Position numbers and translations under genes: made by a program. DNA of 64,000 bases from NCBI GenBank assembly GCA_964593155.1, contig CAZQHE010000002.1, forward strand, positions 11,444-75,443, in the 5' to 3' direction. Source of the stretch: JAJRXK01 sp964593155. GTDB lineage: Bacteria > Krumholzibacteriota > Krumholzibacteriia > JAJRXK01. Positions 26,826 through 34,796 of the stretch are shown here, piece after piece. Under the pieces are notes generated by a model. The model had not been told where the DNA came from. It saw nothing but the letters and a program-made list of their open reading frames with translations, and made no database searches. Numbering within the stretch: position 1 is the stretch's first letter; every line of letters starts with the position of its first letter.

Positions 26826-28556
26826 ATGACCGACGACCTCCGTGCCCTGGAAGCCACGGCCCGCCGCTGGATGGACGACGACCCCGATCCCGCCACACGC
26901 GAGGAGACCGCGCGCATGCTCGACGCCGGCGACTCCGACGCCCTGCGTGAAGCCTTCGGCGCACGACTGGAATTCGGGACGGCCGGACTGCGCGGGGTGA
27001 TCGGCCCCGGTCCCAACCGCATGAACCGCGCGCTGGTGCGGCGCGTGTCCGCGGGCCTGGCCGACTACCTGCTCACGGAGCAGGCCGACGCACGCGACAA
27101 GGGTGTCGTGGTGGGGGGCGACGCGCGCCGCCTGTCGCCCGAACTGGCCGAGGACACCGCCCGTGTGTTCGCGGGCAGAGGGATCCGCGTGCACTTCTTC
27201 GAGGACCACGTGCCCACGCCCGTCCTGGCCTACGCCGTGCGCCGGCTCGGGGCCGCGGCCGGCGTGATCGTCACCGCGAGCCACAACCCGCCCGAGTACA
27301 ACGGCTACAAGGTCTACTGGGACAACGCGGCGCAGATCGTCCCGCCCCACGATCGTGGGATCAGCGCGGCGATCGACCGCATCGACGCGGTGTCCGACCT
27401 CACCATGCCCACCCTCGACGATGCGCGCGAGAGGGACCTGCTGCGCCCCGTGGGCGCCTCGGTCGTCGAGGACTACTTCACCGAACTCCTCGCCCAGCGT
27501 CGCCACCCCGACGTGCAGAAGGAGGTTTGCGTGGTCTACACCGCCATGCACGGCGTGGGCGGCCGCTTCGTGACCGACGTCCTGCATCGTGCGGGCTACG
27601 CGAACGTCCACCCCGAGCCCGCGCAGTACCAGCCCGACGGCGAGTTCCCCACCGTGCGCTTCCCGAATCCCGAAGAAGACGGGGCGATGGACCTGTCCAT
27701 GGCGCTGGCGCGCGAACACGAGGCCGACGTGGTCCTGGCCAACGACCCCGACGCCGACCGGCTGGCCGTGGGCGTTCCCGTCGGCGGGGGCGAGTACCGT
27801 CTGCTGAGCGGAAACGAGATCGGTTGTCTGCTCGCCTACTACCTGCTCACCGAGAATCCGCCGGCCGAGTCCGATCCGCTGGTGATGACCACCATCGTCA
27901 GCTCGCGCATGCTGAAGGCCATGGCCCACGAGCTCGGCGCGCACTACGACGAGACGTTGACCGGATTCAAGTGGATCGCCAACGCCGCGCAGCGCCACGC
28001 GCGCGATCGGGACTGGTACTTCGTCATGGGCTACGAAGAGGCGCTCGGCTACACCGTGGGGCCGGTGGTCGCCGACAAGGACGGGGTGGGCGCCGCGCTG
28101 CTCTTCACCGAGATCGCCGCGGTGTGCCGCAGCCGGGGCATGACCGTGCTCGACTACCTCGAGCAGATGGTCCGCCGCTTCGGGCTGTACGTCAGCCACC
28201 AGCACAGCCTGACCCTTCCCGGCCAGGAGGGCGCGGCCAAGATCCGCGCCGTCATGGACGCCTTCCGGGCCGAGGCTCCCGAACGCATCGGTGACCACGC
28301 GGTGGTGCGCGTGGTGGACTACGCCGAAGGGTACGAGGGCCTGCCGCCGTCCAACGTGCTGGCCTTCGCGCTCGAGGGCGGCGGGCAGGTCCTGCTGCGG
28401 CCGAGTGGCACCGAGCCGAAGATCAAGTATTACTTCGAACTCTCCGAGCAGCCGGACGAGGGCGAGGAGATCGCGCGGGCCCGGGAACGCGCGAACCACC
28501 GGCTCGACGCCCTGGTGCAGTCCTTCCTCGAAGTCGCCGAGGAGCGGGTCCGATGA
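26826..28556 (+). CDS. phosphoglucomutase/phosphomannomutase
   Basis: A 576 aa alpha-D-phosphohexomutase. The active-site serine loop is VIVTASHNPPEYNGYKVYW, the metal loop is LANDPDADRLAVGVP, the sugar-binding loop is GYEEALGY, and the phosphate-binding loop RPSGTEPKIKYY is near the C-terminus. The length and early EFGTAGLRGV segment match the PgcA/PGM2-like branch active on glucose-1-phosphate and mannose-1-phosphate. ATG 26826 follows GTGGAGACCCCC. It supplies sugar-1-phosphates for envelope glycans. It overlaps the next gene by 4 bases (ATGA), so the two are likely co-translated. Confidence 0.93.
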   Translation: MTDDLRALEATARRWMDDDPDPATREETARMLDAGDSDALREAFGARLEFGTAGLRGVIGPGPNRMNRALVRRVSAGLADYLLTEQADARDKGVVVGGDARRLSPELAEDTARVFAGRGIRVHFFEDHVPTPVLAYAVRRLGAAAGVIVTASHNPPEYNGYKVYWDNAAQIVPPHDRGISAAIDRIDAVSDLTMPTLDDARERDLLRPVGASVVEDYFTELLAQRRHPDVQKEVCVVYTAMHGVGGRFVTDVLHRAGYANVHPEPAQYQPDGEFPTVRFPNPEEDGAMDLSMALAREHEADVVLANDPDADRLAVGVPVGGGEYRLLSGNEIGCLLAYYLLTENPPAESDPLVMTTIVSSRMLKAMAHELGAHYDETLTGFKWIANAAQRHARDRDWYFVMGYEEALGYTVGPVVADKDGVGAALLFTEIAAVCRSRGMTVLDYLEQMVRRFGLYVSHQHSLTLPGQEGAAKIRAVMDAFRAEAPERIGDHAVVRVVDYAEGYEGLPPSNVLAFALEGGGQVLLRPSGTEPKIKYYFELSEQPDEGEEIARARERANHRLDALVQSFLEVAEERVR

Positions 28557-29479
28557 CCGACACCACATCGCACGCCGATCCCGAATCGGTTCCGCACTTC
28601 CTCGACGCCGAGCCGTCGAGCCTGGAGGAGGCCGACGCGGCGGTGCTGTCGGTTCCCTACGAGGGCACGGTGAGCTACGGAACCGGCACCGCGCAGGGGC
28701 CGGCCGCCGTGATCGGAGCCGGTCCGCACCTCGAGACCTTCGACGAGGAACTCGAGTGGGAGTCCGACGGCCGGTTGCAGGTCGCGACACTGCGGCCGAT
28801 CGCGCCCGACCCGGCCGAACGGCCCGAGAGCTTCATGGCAAGACTGAAGAGCGCCTGCATGGGACTCGGGCTGGTCCCGCCGTTCCCGCTGACCTTCGGT
28901 GGCGAGCACTCGATCACCCCAGCCGTGCTCGCGGGGATCCGCGACGACCTCACCGACGTCACCGTGGTGCAGATCGACGCCCACGCCGACCTGCGCGACA
29001 GCTACCACGGCAGCCGCGACAACCACGCCTGTGCCATGCGGCGCGTGCTCGACCTCGGGGTGCGGCGATTGATCGCGGTGGGCATCCGCAGCTGCACGGC
29101 CGACGAGTTCGCCCTCGCGCGCGACGACGAACGCATCGACACGCTCTACGCCCACCAGATGCACGATCCGGTGCGCTGGCAGCGCCTACTCGACGAATTA
29201 CGCGCGCTCGAGGGACCGGTGTACCTGACCGTCGACATCGACGGACTCGACTGCACGCTGTGCCCGGGGACCGGCACCCCCCAACCGGGTGGCCTGAGCT
29301 GGGAGCAGGCGGTCGACGTGGTGCGCGCCACGGTGCGCGAGAGTGGGGCCGAAGTGTTCGGAGCCGACGTGGTCGAGGTCGCTCCCATGACGCAGAGCCA
29401 GGTGAACGAGATGGTCGCGGCCAAACTCGGCTTCAAGATCCTGGCGTACCGTTTCGCGCCCGGCCGGCGGGTCGGATAG
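28553..29479 (+). CDS. speB: agmatinase/arginase-family ureohydrolase
   Basis: A 308 aa binuclear-manganese hydrolase. Metal ligands are in FGGEHSITPAV, QIDAHADLRDSYHGS and YLTVDIDGLDC, the three diagnostic blocks. The length and the N-terminal PYEGTVSYGTGTAQGPAAV segment place it nearer agmatinase than arginase. Agmatinase makes putrescine and urea from agmatine. Guanidinobutyrase or related activities are possible, since substrate residues cannot be judged securely. ATG 28553 overlaps the upstream mutase stop. Its 3' end is overlapped by an open frame on the other strand. Confidence 0.87.
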   Translation: MTDTTSHADPESVPHFLDAEPSSLEEADAAVLSVPYEGTVSYGTGTAQGPAAVIGAGPHLETFDEELEWESDGRLQVATLRPIAPDPAERPESFMARLKSACMGLGLVPPFPLTFGGEHSITPAVLAGIRDDLTDVTVVQIDAHADLRDSYHGSRDNHACAMRRVLDLGVRRLIAVGIRSCTADEFALARDDERIDTLYAHQMHDPVRWQRLLDELRALEGPVYLTVDIDGLDCTLCPGTGTPQPGGLSWEQAVDVVRATVRESGAEVFGADVVEVAPMTQSQVNEMVAAKLGFKILAYRFAPGRRVG

Positions 29480-29887
29480 CGGCTCGCGTCGCGGCGGGCT
29501 GATCCGCGCGAAGTGCAGCCCCAGCGTCATCAGGGCCACGGCGACCCACAAGAGCAGTCGCAGCACGTTGGTGGCGCGCAGCACGCCCGAGGCGGCGTAG
29601 CGTGGCCGCGTGCGCGATCCCGACTCGACGGCCTTCCACAGTTGAAGGGCGGCGAGCACCGATGCCACCGCCACCAGGATCAGGGGCGCGCGGGCCGGAC
29701 TCGCCCACGCCGTGAGCGTGAGCGCGGCGAGTGCGACGTCGGCGGCGGCCAACGTGCGGTTGCGCGCGTGGTTCCAGGCCGCCGATCGACGACGAGCCGT
29801 GCCCAGCAACAGCGCCAGGGCCTCGCTCACGGTGAGTCCGGCGGCGAGCAGGTTCACGGCGGGCAGCAACTGGATCACGAAGAACAT
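29198..29887 (-). CDS. hypothetical membrane protein, C-terminus uncertain
   Basis: The frame starts at ATG 29887, directly behind the DUF429 gene (gap 7 bases). It encodes about 125 residues with four clear hydrophobic helices (for example PAVNLLAAGLTVSEALALLL and LRLLLWVAVALMTLGLHF). No family is recognised. The frame then continues without a stop for another 282 bases antisense to the end of the agmatinase gene, where the sequence turns Arg- and His-rich and unlike the rest. The true end may therefore be as annotated, or an indel may have removed a nearer stop at about 29500. The membrane part is well supported; the tail is not. Confidence 0.5.
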   Translation of the reverse strand: MFFVIQLLPAVNLLAAGLTVSEALALLLGTARRRSAAWNHARNRTLAAADVALAALTLTAWASPARAPLILVAVASVLAALQLWKAVESGSRTRPRYAASGVLRATNVLRLLLWVAVALMTLGLHFARISPPRREPLSDPPAGRETVRQDLEAEFGRDHLVHLALRHGSDLDHVGSEHFGPTLAHRGAHHVDRLLPAQATRLGGAGPRAQRAVESVDVDGQVHRSLERA

Positions 29888-29894
29888 GGAGACC

Positions 29895-30533
29895 TCAGGC
29901 GCAGACGTCGAAGGGGTGCAGCGGGAACTCCGCGGGCGTGTGCCAGGCGGCCTCTTCGTGGCTCCAACGCCACGCGGCGCGTGCGGCGGCCACCGCGGCG
30001 AGTTCGTGGTCGCCGAGCGGGCGGGTGGGAAGCGACCCGACACCGTTCTCCCCGAGCCATCGTCGCAGCCGATCGCGCGCGTCGGCGTCGCTCTTCAGCG
30101 CACGCACGTCGGCGGCGTCGGCACCGGCCAGCACGAGGCTCGCGCCGGGGTGGACCTCGACGATCCGCGCGGCGGGCCGCAGGGCGCGCACGAGCCGCGC
30201 CACCGCCATGCCCCGCAACGTGAGGTAGGCCATACGGGTCATCGTCGGGGTCATGACCGAACCGGCCGGTAGCAGCGGCTTCACCGCGCGCCGCAGGGAA
30301 CGGTCGGCGCTCCGGTCGCCACCGCCCGGCTCGTACGACAGAGGGGCGTCGAGCCCGACGACGCAGTCCTCGCTCCATCCCTCGATCGCGTCGCGCAGTG
30401 CGATGTCGTCGAGGCCGAGCTCGATCCCCGTGCACCGCAGCCGGTCGCCGTCGTCCCGCGCGGTGGCCACGGCGGTGTCGCGGGCGTTGGTCGGTCCCGC
30501 GAGATCGACCCCGACGACGTGGCGGGTGGTCAT
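29895..30533 (-). CDS. DUF429 family protein, predicted RNase H-fold nuclease
   Basis: A 212 aa protein starting at ATG 30533 (MTTRHVVGVDLAG). Three conserved acidic blocks are visible: VVGVDLAGPTNARDTAVA, CVVGLDAPLSYE and RIVEVHPGASLVLAG, followed by a C-terminal NDALAAVAAA-like helix (here DHELAAVAAARAAW). These fit DUF429, which has been predicted to adopt an RNase H-like nuclease fold; no activity has been assigned that I can confirm. It overlaps the upstream membrane-protein gene by 4 bases and is the third gene of a tight leftward run. Confidence 0.75.
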   Translation of the reverse strand: MTTRHVVGVDLAGPTNARDTAVATARDDGDRLRCTGIELGLDDIALRDAIEGWSEDCVVGLDAPLSYEPGGGDRSADRSLRRAVKPLLPAGSVMTPTMTRMAYLTLRGMAVARLVRALRPAARIVEVHPGASLVLAGADAADVRALKSDADARDRLRRWLGENGVGSLPTRPLGDHELAAVAAARAAWRWSHEEAAWHTPAEFPLHPFDVCA

Positions 30534-31003
30534 CGGACCCAGCCCCGGACCTCGGGATGCTCCTGCGCGACCTCGTCGTACAGACGGGCCGAACGGTCGA
30601 AGTAGGTGAGCTTGGCCGCGAGCATCAGCGCGCCCCCACCGATCGCGAGCAGCGGGTCGTAGAGGAGCGCGCCGCTGATCATGATGATCGTCCCCACGCT
30701 GCCGGCGATGGCCAGCACGGTGGTCACCTGCTTGCGCGCCGGATCGACCTCCCAACGGTCCTTCGCGGCGCGGATCCGCTCGCCGTAGGTCGCGCGCGAG
30801 ACCCAGTTCCCCGTGGAGGCCGGCGGGGGTACCAGGCGTGGGGCGAGGATCGACCACAGCAGCAGGAAGACCATGGCCAGCAGGAACCACGGATCGAACC
30901 ACTGTCGCGACCACAGGGCGACGGCGAAGAGTGGCAGGGTGGCCAGGCGCGACCACACCGTGAAGGGATGCGCTCTCCGCGCCCAGACCTCTTCGGTGGT
31001 CAT
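30530..31003 (-). CDS. small membrane protein, DUF6653-like
   Basis: A 157 aa protein with N-terminal EEVWARRAHPFTVWSRLATLP, two to three helices up to residue 55, an amphipathic middle (NWVSRATYGERIRAAKD) and two more helices near 95-130. The HP-x-W-SR opening resembles the DUF6653 family, a guess from memory. Function unknown. ATG 31003 overlaps the cupin stop (ATGA) and its own stop overlaps the DUF429 start, so the three genes must be co-translated. Confidence 0.65.
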   Translation of the reverse strand: MTTEEVWARRAHPFTVWSRLATLPLFAVALWSRQWFDPWFLLAMVFLLLWSILAPRLVPPPASTGNWVSRATYGERIRAAKDRWEVDPARKQVTTVLAIAGSVGTIIMISGALLYDPLLAIGGGALMLAAKLTYFDRSARLYDEVAQEHPEVRGWVR

Positions 31004-31365
31004 GAGTCCTCCCGATCGCGGTGGACGGTGTCGGGGGAGAAGGCGGGCAGGCACACGGCGATGTACTCCGCACCTTCGGGCGTGCTGTAGCGGATCCACT
31101 CGCCCGGGGCGGTGATCACGGCCTCGCCCGCCCGCACCTCGAGTGCGCCCCCCTCGTACTCGACGCGTACGGTGCCGTCGAGGACCACCGTGATCTCCTC
31201 GAAGTCCGGGCGCTGCCCGGGCTCGACCCATCCCGCCGGCGACTTCATGCGGGCCACGCTCACGGTGTCGTGGCCGGTGTTGACGCGGCCGGTGAATTCC
31301 TCGATCCGCTTCGGCTGGTTGCCGGCGGGCTCGATCACGGTGGGTGCGTCGATCTTGCGGGGCAC
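31000..31365 (-). CDS. cupin-domain protein
   Basis: A 121 aa single-domain cupin. The first motif is around GQRPDFEEITVVLDGTVRVEY and the second around RAGEAVITAPGEWIRYSTPE. The usual metal-binding His residues of motif 1 are mostly replaced (PDFEE in place of HxHxxxxE), so metal binding is doubtful and the domain may bind a small ligand or be purely structural. First gene of the leftward run of four. No function can be assigned. Confidence 0.78.
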   Translation of the reverse strand: MPRKIDAPTVIEPAGNQPKRIEEFTGRVNTGHDTVSVARMKSPAGWVEPGQRPDFEEITVVLDGTVRVEYEGGALEVRAGEAVITAPGEWIRYSTPEGAEYIAVCLPAFSPDTVHRDREDS

Positions 31366-31393
31366 GGGACGGTCCTCCAGGGGGGATGGTCTG

Positions 31394-32428
31394 TCAGTCG
31401 TCGTCGGCGAGGCCGGCCATCAGGTCGTGCGGGCCGAAGACGAGTTCGAACTCCTGGCACACGACGTCCATGTTCGGCGAGAAGTCGTGTCCGGACGCCG
31501 AGAGCACGCGTTCGTAGTAGGCACGATGGTCGCGCCGCCAGGACTCGAGCGTGCCGTCGCCCTCGCCCTCACGGGTGGCGAAGGCTCGGGTCACGTGCTC
31601 GAAGGCGCACACGCGGACCCTCGTCGTCCGCACGATGCCGCGCGCGACGCCGCGGCCGTCGAGGACCACGGTGTGGTCACCCACGCGCGGGAGCGGTTCG
31701 CCGGCGATCTCGAGTTCGGCCATGCTCGGTGCGGTGGCGCGTTTGCGTCCGCTCACGATCAGGTTGCAGAGTTCGTCGGCCAGTTCCGCGGTGTCGCCGA
31801 AGCGCGCGGCCCGGTACGTCCAGTGGGTCGTGGCGGGATCCTGGCCGTGGTGTGCGAGGTAGGTCGTCCAAAGTGCATGGACCGAGGGGTCGAGGGTCGG
31901 CGCGGATTCCCGCGCCCGCACGTATTCGCACTGCACGAGCCCGTTGCGGTGGCTGCGGGAAGACGTCAGGCGGAAGTGGCGCTCGCAGGGTTCACCGCCG
32001 AAGAGCGGCCGGCCACGACCGAGCACCACCGGGTGGATGGCCACGCGTAGATCGTCGATCAGGTCGGCGGCGAGGAAGGACGCCGCCAGTTCGCCGCCGC
32101 CCACCAGCCACAGGTGACCGCCCGGCGCGGCGCGCAGACTCTCGACCACTTCGCTGGGTGGATCGTCGAGGAAGCGGACGTGGTCGTCGACCGCGCCGGC
32201 CCGCGAACGGCTGAACACGTAGCCCTTCTTGTCGTGGTACGGGTACTCGGCGAATCCCAGGACCTGTTCGTAGGTCCGCCGGCCCATCAACACCGTGTCG
32301 ACGGAGTCGGAGAAGACCTCGAAGCCGAAGTCTCCCTCGGTGAACAGCCAGTCGACGGCTCCGTCGTCACGGGCGACGAAGCCGTCGAGACTGGTGGCGA
32401 CGTAGTAGACGACCCGGCGATCAGGCAC
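31394..32428 (-). CDS. RibD/DHFR-like reductase fused to an ASCH domain
   Basis: A 344 aa two-domain protein. Residues 1-170 are a RibD C-terminal/dihydrofolate reductase-like domain (YYVATSLDGFVARDDGAVDWL; TVLMGRRTYEQVLGFAEYPY; HLWLVGGGELAASFLAADL), which binds NADPH. Residues about 185-335 are an ASCH domain (WTYRAARFGDTAELADELCNL; GRKRATAPSMAELEIAGEPLP; ending with RAYYERVLSASGHDFSP), a PUA-like fold thought to bind RNA or nucleotides. Each half is common alone; the fusion is unusual. It could couple a reductase to a nucleotide or RNA substrate, but no pathway is indicated. ATG 32428 fits the DHFR-like start. Confidence 0.82.
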   Translation of the reverse strand: MPDRRVVYYVATSLDGFVARDDGAVDWLFTEGDFGFEVFSDSVDTVLMGRRTYEQVLGFAEYPYHDKKGYVFSRSRAGAVDDHVRFLDDPPSEVVESLRAAPGGHLWLVGGGELAASFLAADLIDDLRVAIHPVVLGRGRPLFGGEPCERHFRLTSSRSHRNGLVQCEYVRARESAPTLDPSVHALWTTYLAHHGQDPATTHWTYRAARFGDTAELADELCNLIVSGRKRATAPSMAELEIAGEPLPRVGDHTVVLDGRGVARGIVRTTRVRVCAFEHVTRAFATREGEGDGTLESWRRDHRAYYERVLSASGHDFSPNMDVVCQEFELVFGPHDLMAGLADDD

Positions 32429-32475
32429 GGCTCACTCCTCCCACCGGAAGAGGGTCGTGCCGGTCGCCGTGGGGG

Positions 32476-33444
32476 TCAAGACTCGCTGGCCTCGGTCTCG
32501 GCCGTCAGCACGGCCACGCGGACCTCCGGCGGCGACTTCCGGCGGTCGATGCTGATCACGCGCACCGGGATCTCCTGGCCCACCTCGTAGTAGGCACCGG
32601 CGTCGGGGACGAAGCCACGGTTCATGTCCTTGACGTGCAGCAACGTCTTCGCGTGCTGGTGCAGGTCGAGGAACACGCCGTACTTCTTCACCGTCTGCAC
32701 GCGACAATCGACGACCTCGCCCACCTCGGGCAGATCGATCGACTCCGGATCGACGGGTTCGGGAGCGAGCGACGGATCCTGGTCGAACTCGTCGTCGTAC
32801 TCGTCGAACTCGTCGTCGTACTCGTCGTCGTAGTCGTCCTCGTACTCGTCCTCGTACTCGTCGTCGGTGCCGCCCCCCGCGTTCGCACCGGCGTGCGAGC
32901 CGTTCTCGCGGCGCTCCCGCGGCTCGGGCGGTCGCTTGTCGCTCTCGATCTCGTCGCGCAGGTCGTTGAGGTCGATGAAGTTCACACCGACCTGCTGGCG
33001 CAGTTCGACCGCCACGTTCTGCGGAGTGGCGGCCACGAGCACGCGCTTGCCCCGGTGCTGCAGGGTCTCGAGCAGGGGCACGAAGTCACTGTCGCCCGTC
33101 ACGAAGATCGCGGTGTCGTAGTGGTCGACCTCGCTCAGGGCGTCGATCGCCAGTTCGATGTCCAGGCTACCCTTCATGTGGTAGCTGCCGGACGTGCGGT
33201 CGAAGACCTGCTTCAGCACCTTCTTGCGGATGGAGAAGCCGATCAGGGTGAGATGGTGCAGGAAGCGCTCCTGCTCGGGTTCGGGAGTACGGTTGTACGC
33301 CTGGTACCAACGCGCCGCCACGAGCTCATGGCCTTCACGCATGGTCGCGAGGAATCGCGGCCATTCGATCCACCAGCCGAGAGCTTCCTTCTGGGCGAAA
33401 TAGACGTTGGCGCCATCGACGAAGATGGCCACACGTTCGGCCAT
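32476..33444 (-). CDS. NYN (LabA-like) ribonuclease domain with acidic linker and S1 domain
   Basis: A 322 aa protein starting at ATG 33444. Residues 4-170 form a NYN/PIN-like domain of the LabA type: AIFVDGANVYFAQ, MKGSLDIELAIDAL and TAIFVTGDSDFVPLLETL supply the acidic metal-binding set. Residues about 200-232 are a highly acidic linker of Asp, Glu and Tyr. Residues about 250-315 are an S1 RNA-binding domain (GEVVDCRVQTVKKYGVFLDL and LHVKDMNRGFVPD). NYN domains cleave RNA and S1 binds single-stranded RNA, so the protein is probably an RNA-processing or decay factor. I do not know a named orthologue with this layout. Confidence 0.82.
   Translation of the reverse strand: MAERVAIFVDGANVYFAQKEALGWWIEWPRFLATMREGHELVAARWYQAYNRTPEPEQERFLHHLTLIGFSIRKKVLKQVFDRTSGSYHMKGSLDIELAIDALSEVDHYDTAIFVTGDSDFVPLLETLQHRGKRVLVAATPQNVAVELRQQVGVNFIDLNDLRDEIESDKRPPEPRERRENGSHAGANAGGGTDDEYEDEYEDDYDDEYDDEFDEYDDEFDQDPSLAPEPVDPESIDLPEVGEVVDCRVQTVKKYGVFLDLHQHAKTLLHVKDMNRGFVPDAGAYYEVGQEIPVRVISIDRRKSPPEVRVAVLTAETEASES
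32781..32866. repeat. imperfect tandem trinucleotide-rich repeat coding for an acidic linker
   Basis: The + strand shows repeated TCGTCGTACTCGTC-like units. Read on the coding (minus) strand they encode alternating Asp/Glu and Tyr/Phe residues. The repeat stays in frame and is part of the NYN-S1 gene. It may vary in length between strains. Confidence 0.7.
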
Positions 33445-33717
33445 GGGAGCACCTCGTTCCGACTGTGTTCGTGGACGAGGGGTCGGGAGCCGGCCACGAA
33501 CGTTCTCGTAGAGCGAAGAGGAAGGAGGTTCGACACTCGATTCCAGTTCGCGTGCTGTTGCCGTGGGCCCGCGTCGCGCGAGCGACGACCGAGGGCCGGA
33601 TGGCGGATCTCTCCGCGCTGTGTCGATCAGTGCCGGGGTCCCGGCCCGGGGCGCCCGACGGTCGGTGAGTCCATTGCGACGGCGTCGATTTCCGAGCCCA
33701 TGCAAACGGTCGACAAG

Positions 33718-34773
33718 CTAGTCGACTCGAACGAGCGTGCCAACCCGCTCCTCGACGGTTCCGATCCGGGTGGCCTGGTCGTATCCGGCCTCGTGGAGTG
33801 CCCGGAGGGCTTCGTCGGCCCGCTCGGACGGGAGGCAGGCCACCAGTGGCCCGGATGTCTGCGGGTCGTGCAACAACTCCGCCCGTTCGGCCGGCAGATC
33901 GGCGGGGATGTCGACCCTTTCGACCGCGTGGCGCATGTTCGCCTGGGCACCTCCGCAGGTGAATCCCTCGGCCAGCATCCGGACCGCACCGGGAAGCTCG
34001 GGAATCGCACGGTGGTCGAGGCGCAGGGTCACGTCGCTCGCCTGGGCCATCTCCGCGAGATGACCGCTCAGACCGAAGCCCGTGATGTCGGTCGCGGCAC
34101 GGGCCCCGTGCGCGCGGGCGATCTCGGCGGCCGGGCCGTTCGAGGTCGTCATGCCCCGGACGAGCTCCGCGAACCACGGGTCCTCCTCGCCGAAGCGGCC
34201 GCTCTTGAGCGCGGTGGACAGTGCCGAGGTGCCGATCGCCTTGTTGATCAGCAGCACGTCGCCCGGCCGGGCCGCGTGGTTGGTGAGCAGCGCATCGGGA
34301 TGGACCTCACCGACCACCGCCAGGCCGAACTTCAGTTCGGAGTCCTTGACCGTGTGTCCACCCAGCACCGGACACGACGACGCGAGCGCGGCCTCGCTGG
34401 CCCCGGCCAGCACGTCGCGCAGGGCCTCGGCGGGAATCTTCGGCGAGAAGCACGCCACGTTCAGGGCCATGAGCGGACGCGCGCCCATGGCGTAGATGTC
34501 GCTGATCGAGTTCGTCGCGGCGATGCGGCCGAAGGTGAAGGGGTCGTCGACGATCGGCGTGATCACGTCGACCGTGAACACGATCGCGCGGTCCTCGCTC
34601 ACACGGTAGACGGCGGCGTCGTCGGCGGGCTCGAGCCCGACGAGGACGCGGTCGTCGGTCGGGATCTTCGGCAATCCCTGCAGGATGATCTCCAGGTCCC
34701 CCGGAGCGAGCTTGGCGGCTCAACCGGCGGCGCTGGCGTACTGCGTCAGACGGATCCGTTGCTCGTCACTCAT
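33718..34773 (-). CDS. selD: selenide, water dikinase (selenophosphate synthetase), itself a selenoprotein
   Basis: SelD makes selenophosphate from selenide and ATP, the selenium donor for selenocysteine and selenouridine. Translation starts at ATG 34773 after GGGGG. Codon 18 is an in-frame TGA (34720-34722) in the context ASAAG-Sec-AAKLAP, the catalytic loop where other SelD proteins have Cys or Sec before x-x-K. Downstream is a complete enzyme: GLEPADDAAVYRV, FTVDVITPIVDDPFTFGRIA, VLGGHTVKDSELKFGL, and TDITGFGLSGHLAEMA. With read-through it is 351 aa, the normal length. A SECIS-like hairpin directly follows the TGA. The genome must therefore encode SelA, SelB and tRNA-Sec elsewhere. Confidence 0.93.
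34690..34706 (-). other. SECIS-like hairpin for selenocysteine insertion in selD
   Basis: On the coding strand the hairpin begins 14 bases after the UGA. CUCCGGG pairs with CCUGGAG (seven pairs, one G-U) around a GGA loop, so the loop is about 20 bases from the UGA. Bacterial SECIS elements sit within about 15-40 bases 3' of the UGA with a short apical loop containing G, and this matches. Binding to SelB is inferred. Confidence 0.6.
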
Positions 34774-34796
34774 GGTTCACCCCCTTTCGTGGTGCC

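Noticed and set aside
31000..31365. Reading the cupin as a metal-dependent dioxygenase
   Set aside because: The His ligands of cupin motif 1 are missing, so metal-dependent catalysis is not supported.
32781..32866. Tandem short repeat that looks array-like
   Set aside because: No spacers, period shorter than a CRISPR repeat, and fully in frame as an acidic linker of the NYN-S1 protein.
33700..33740. GTCGAC repeat hairpin at the selD stop codon as a terminator
   Set aside because: The six-base stem includes the stop region and has no adequate U-run (CGTTTGC only), so it is unlikely to terminate.
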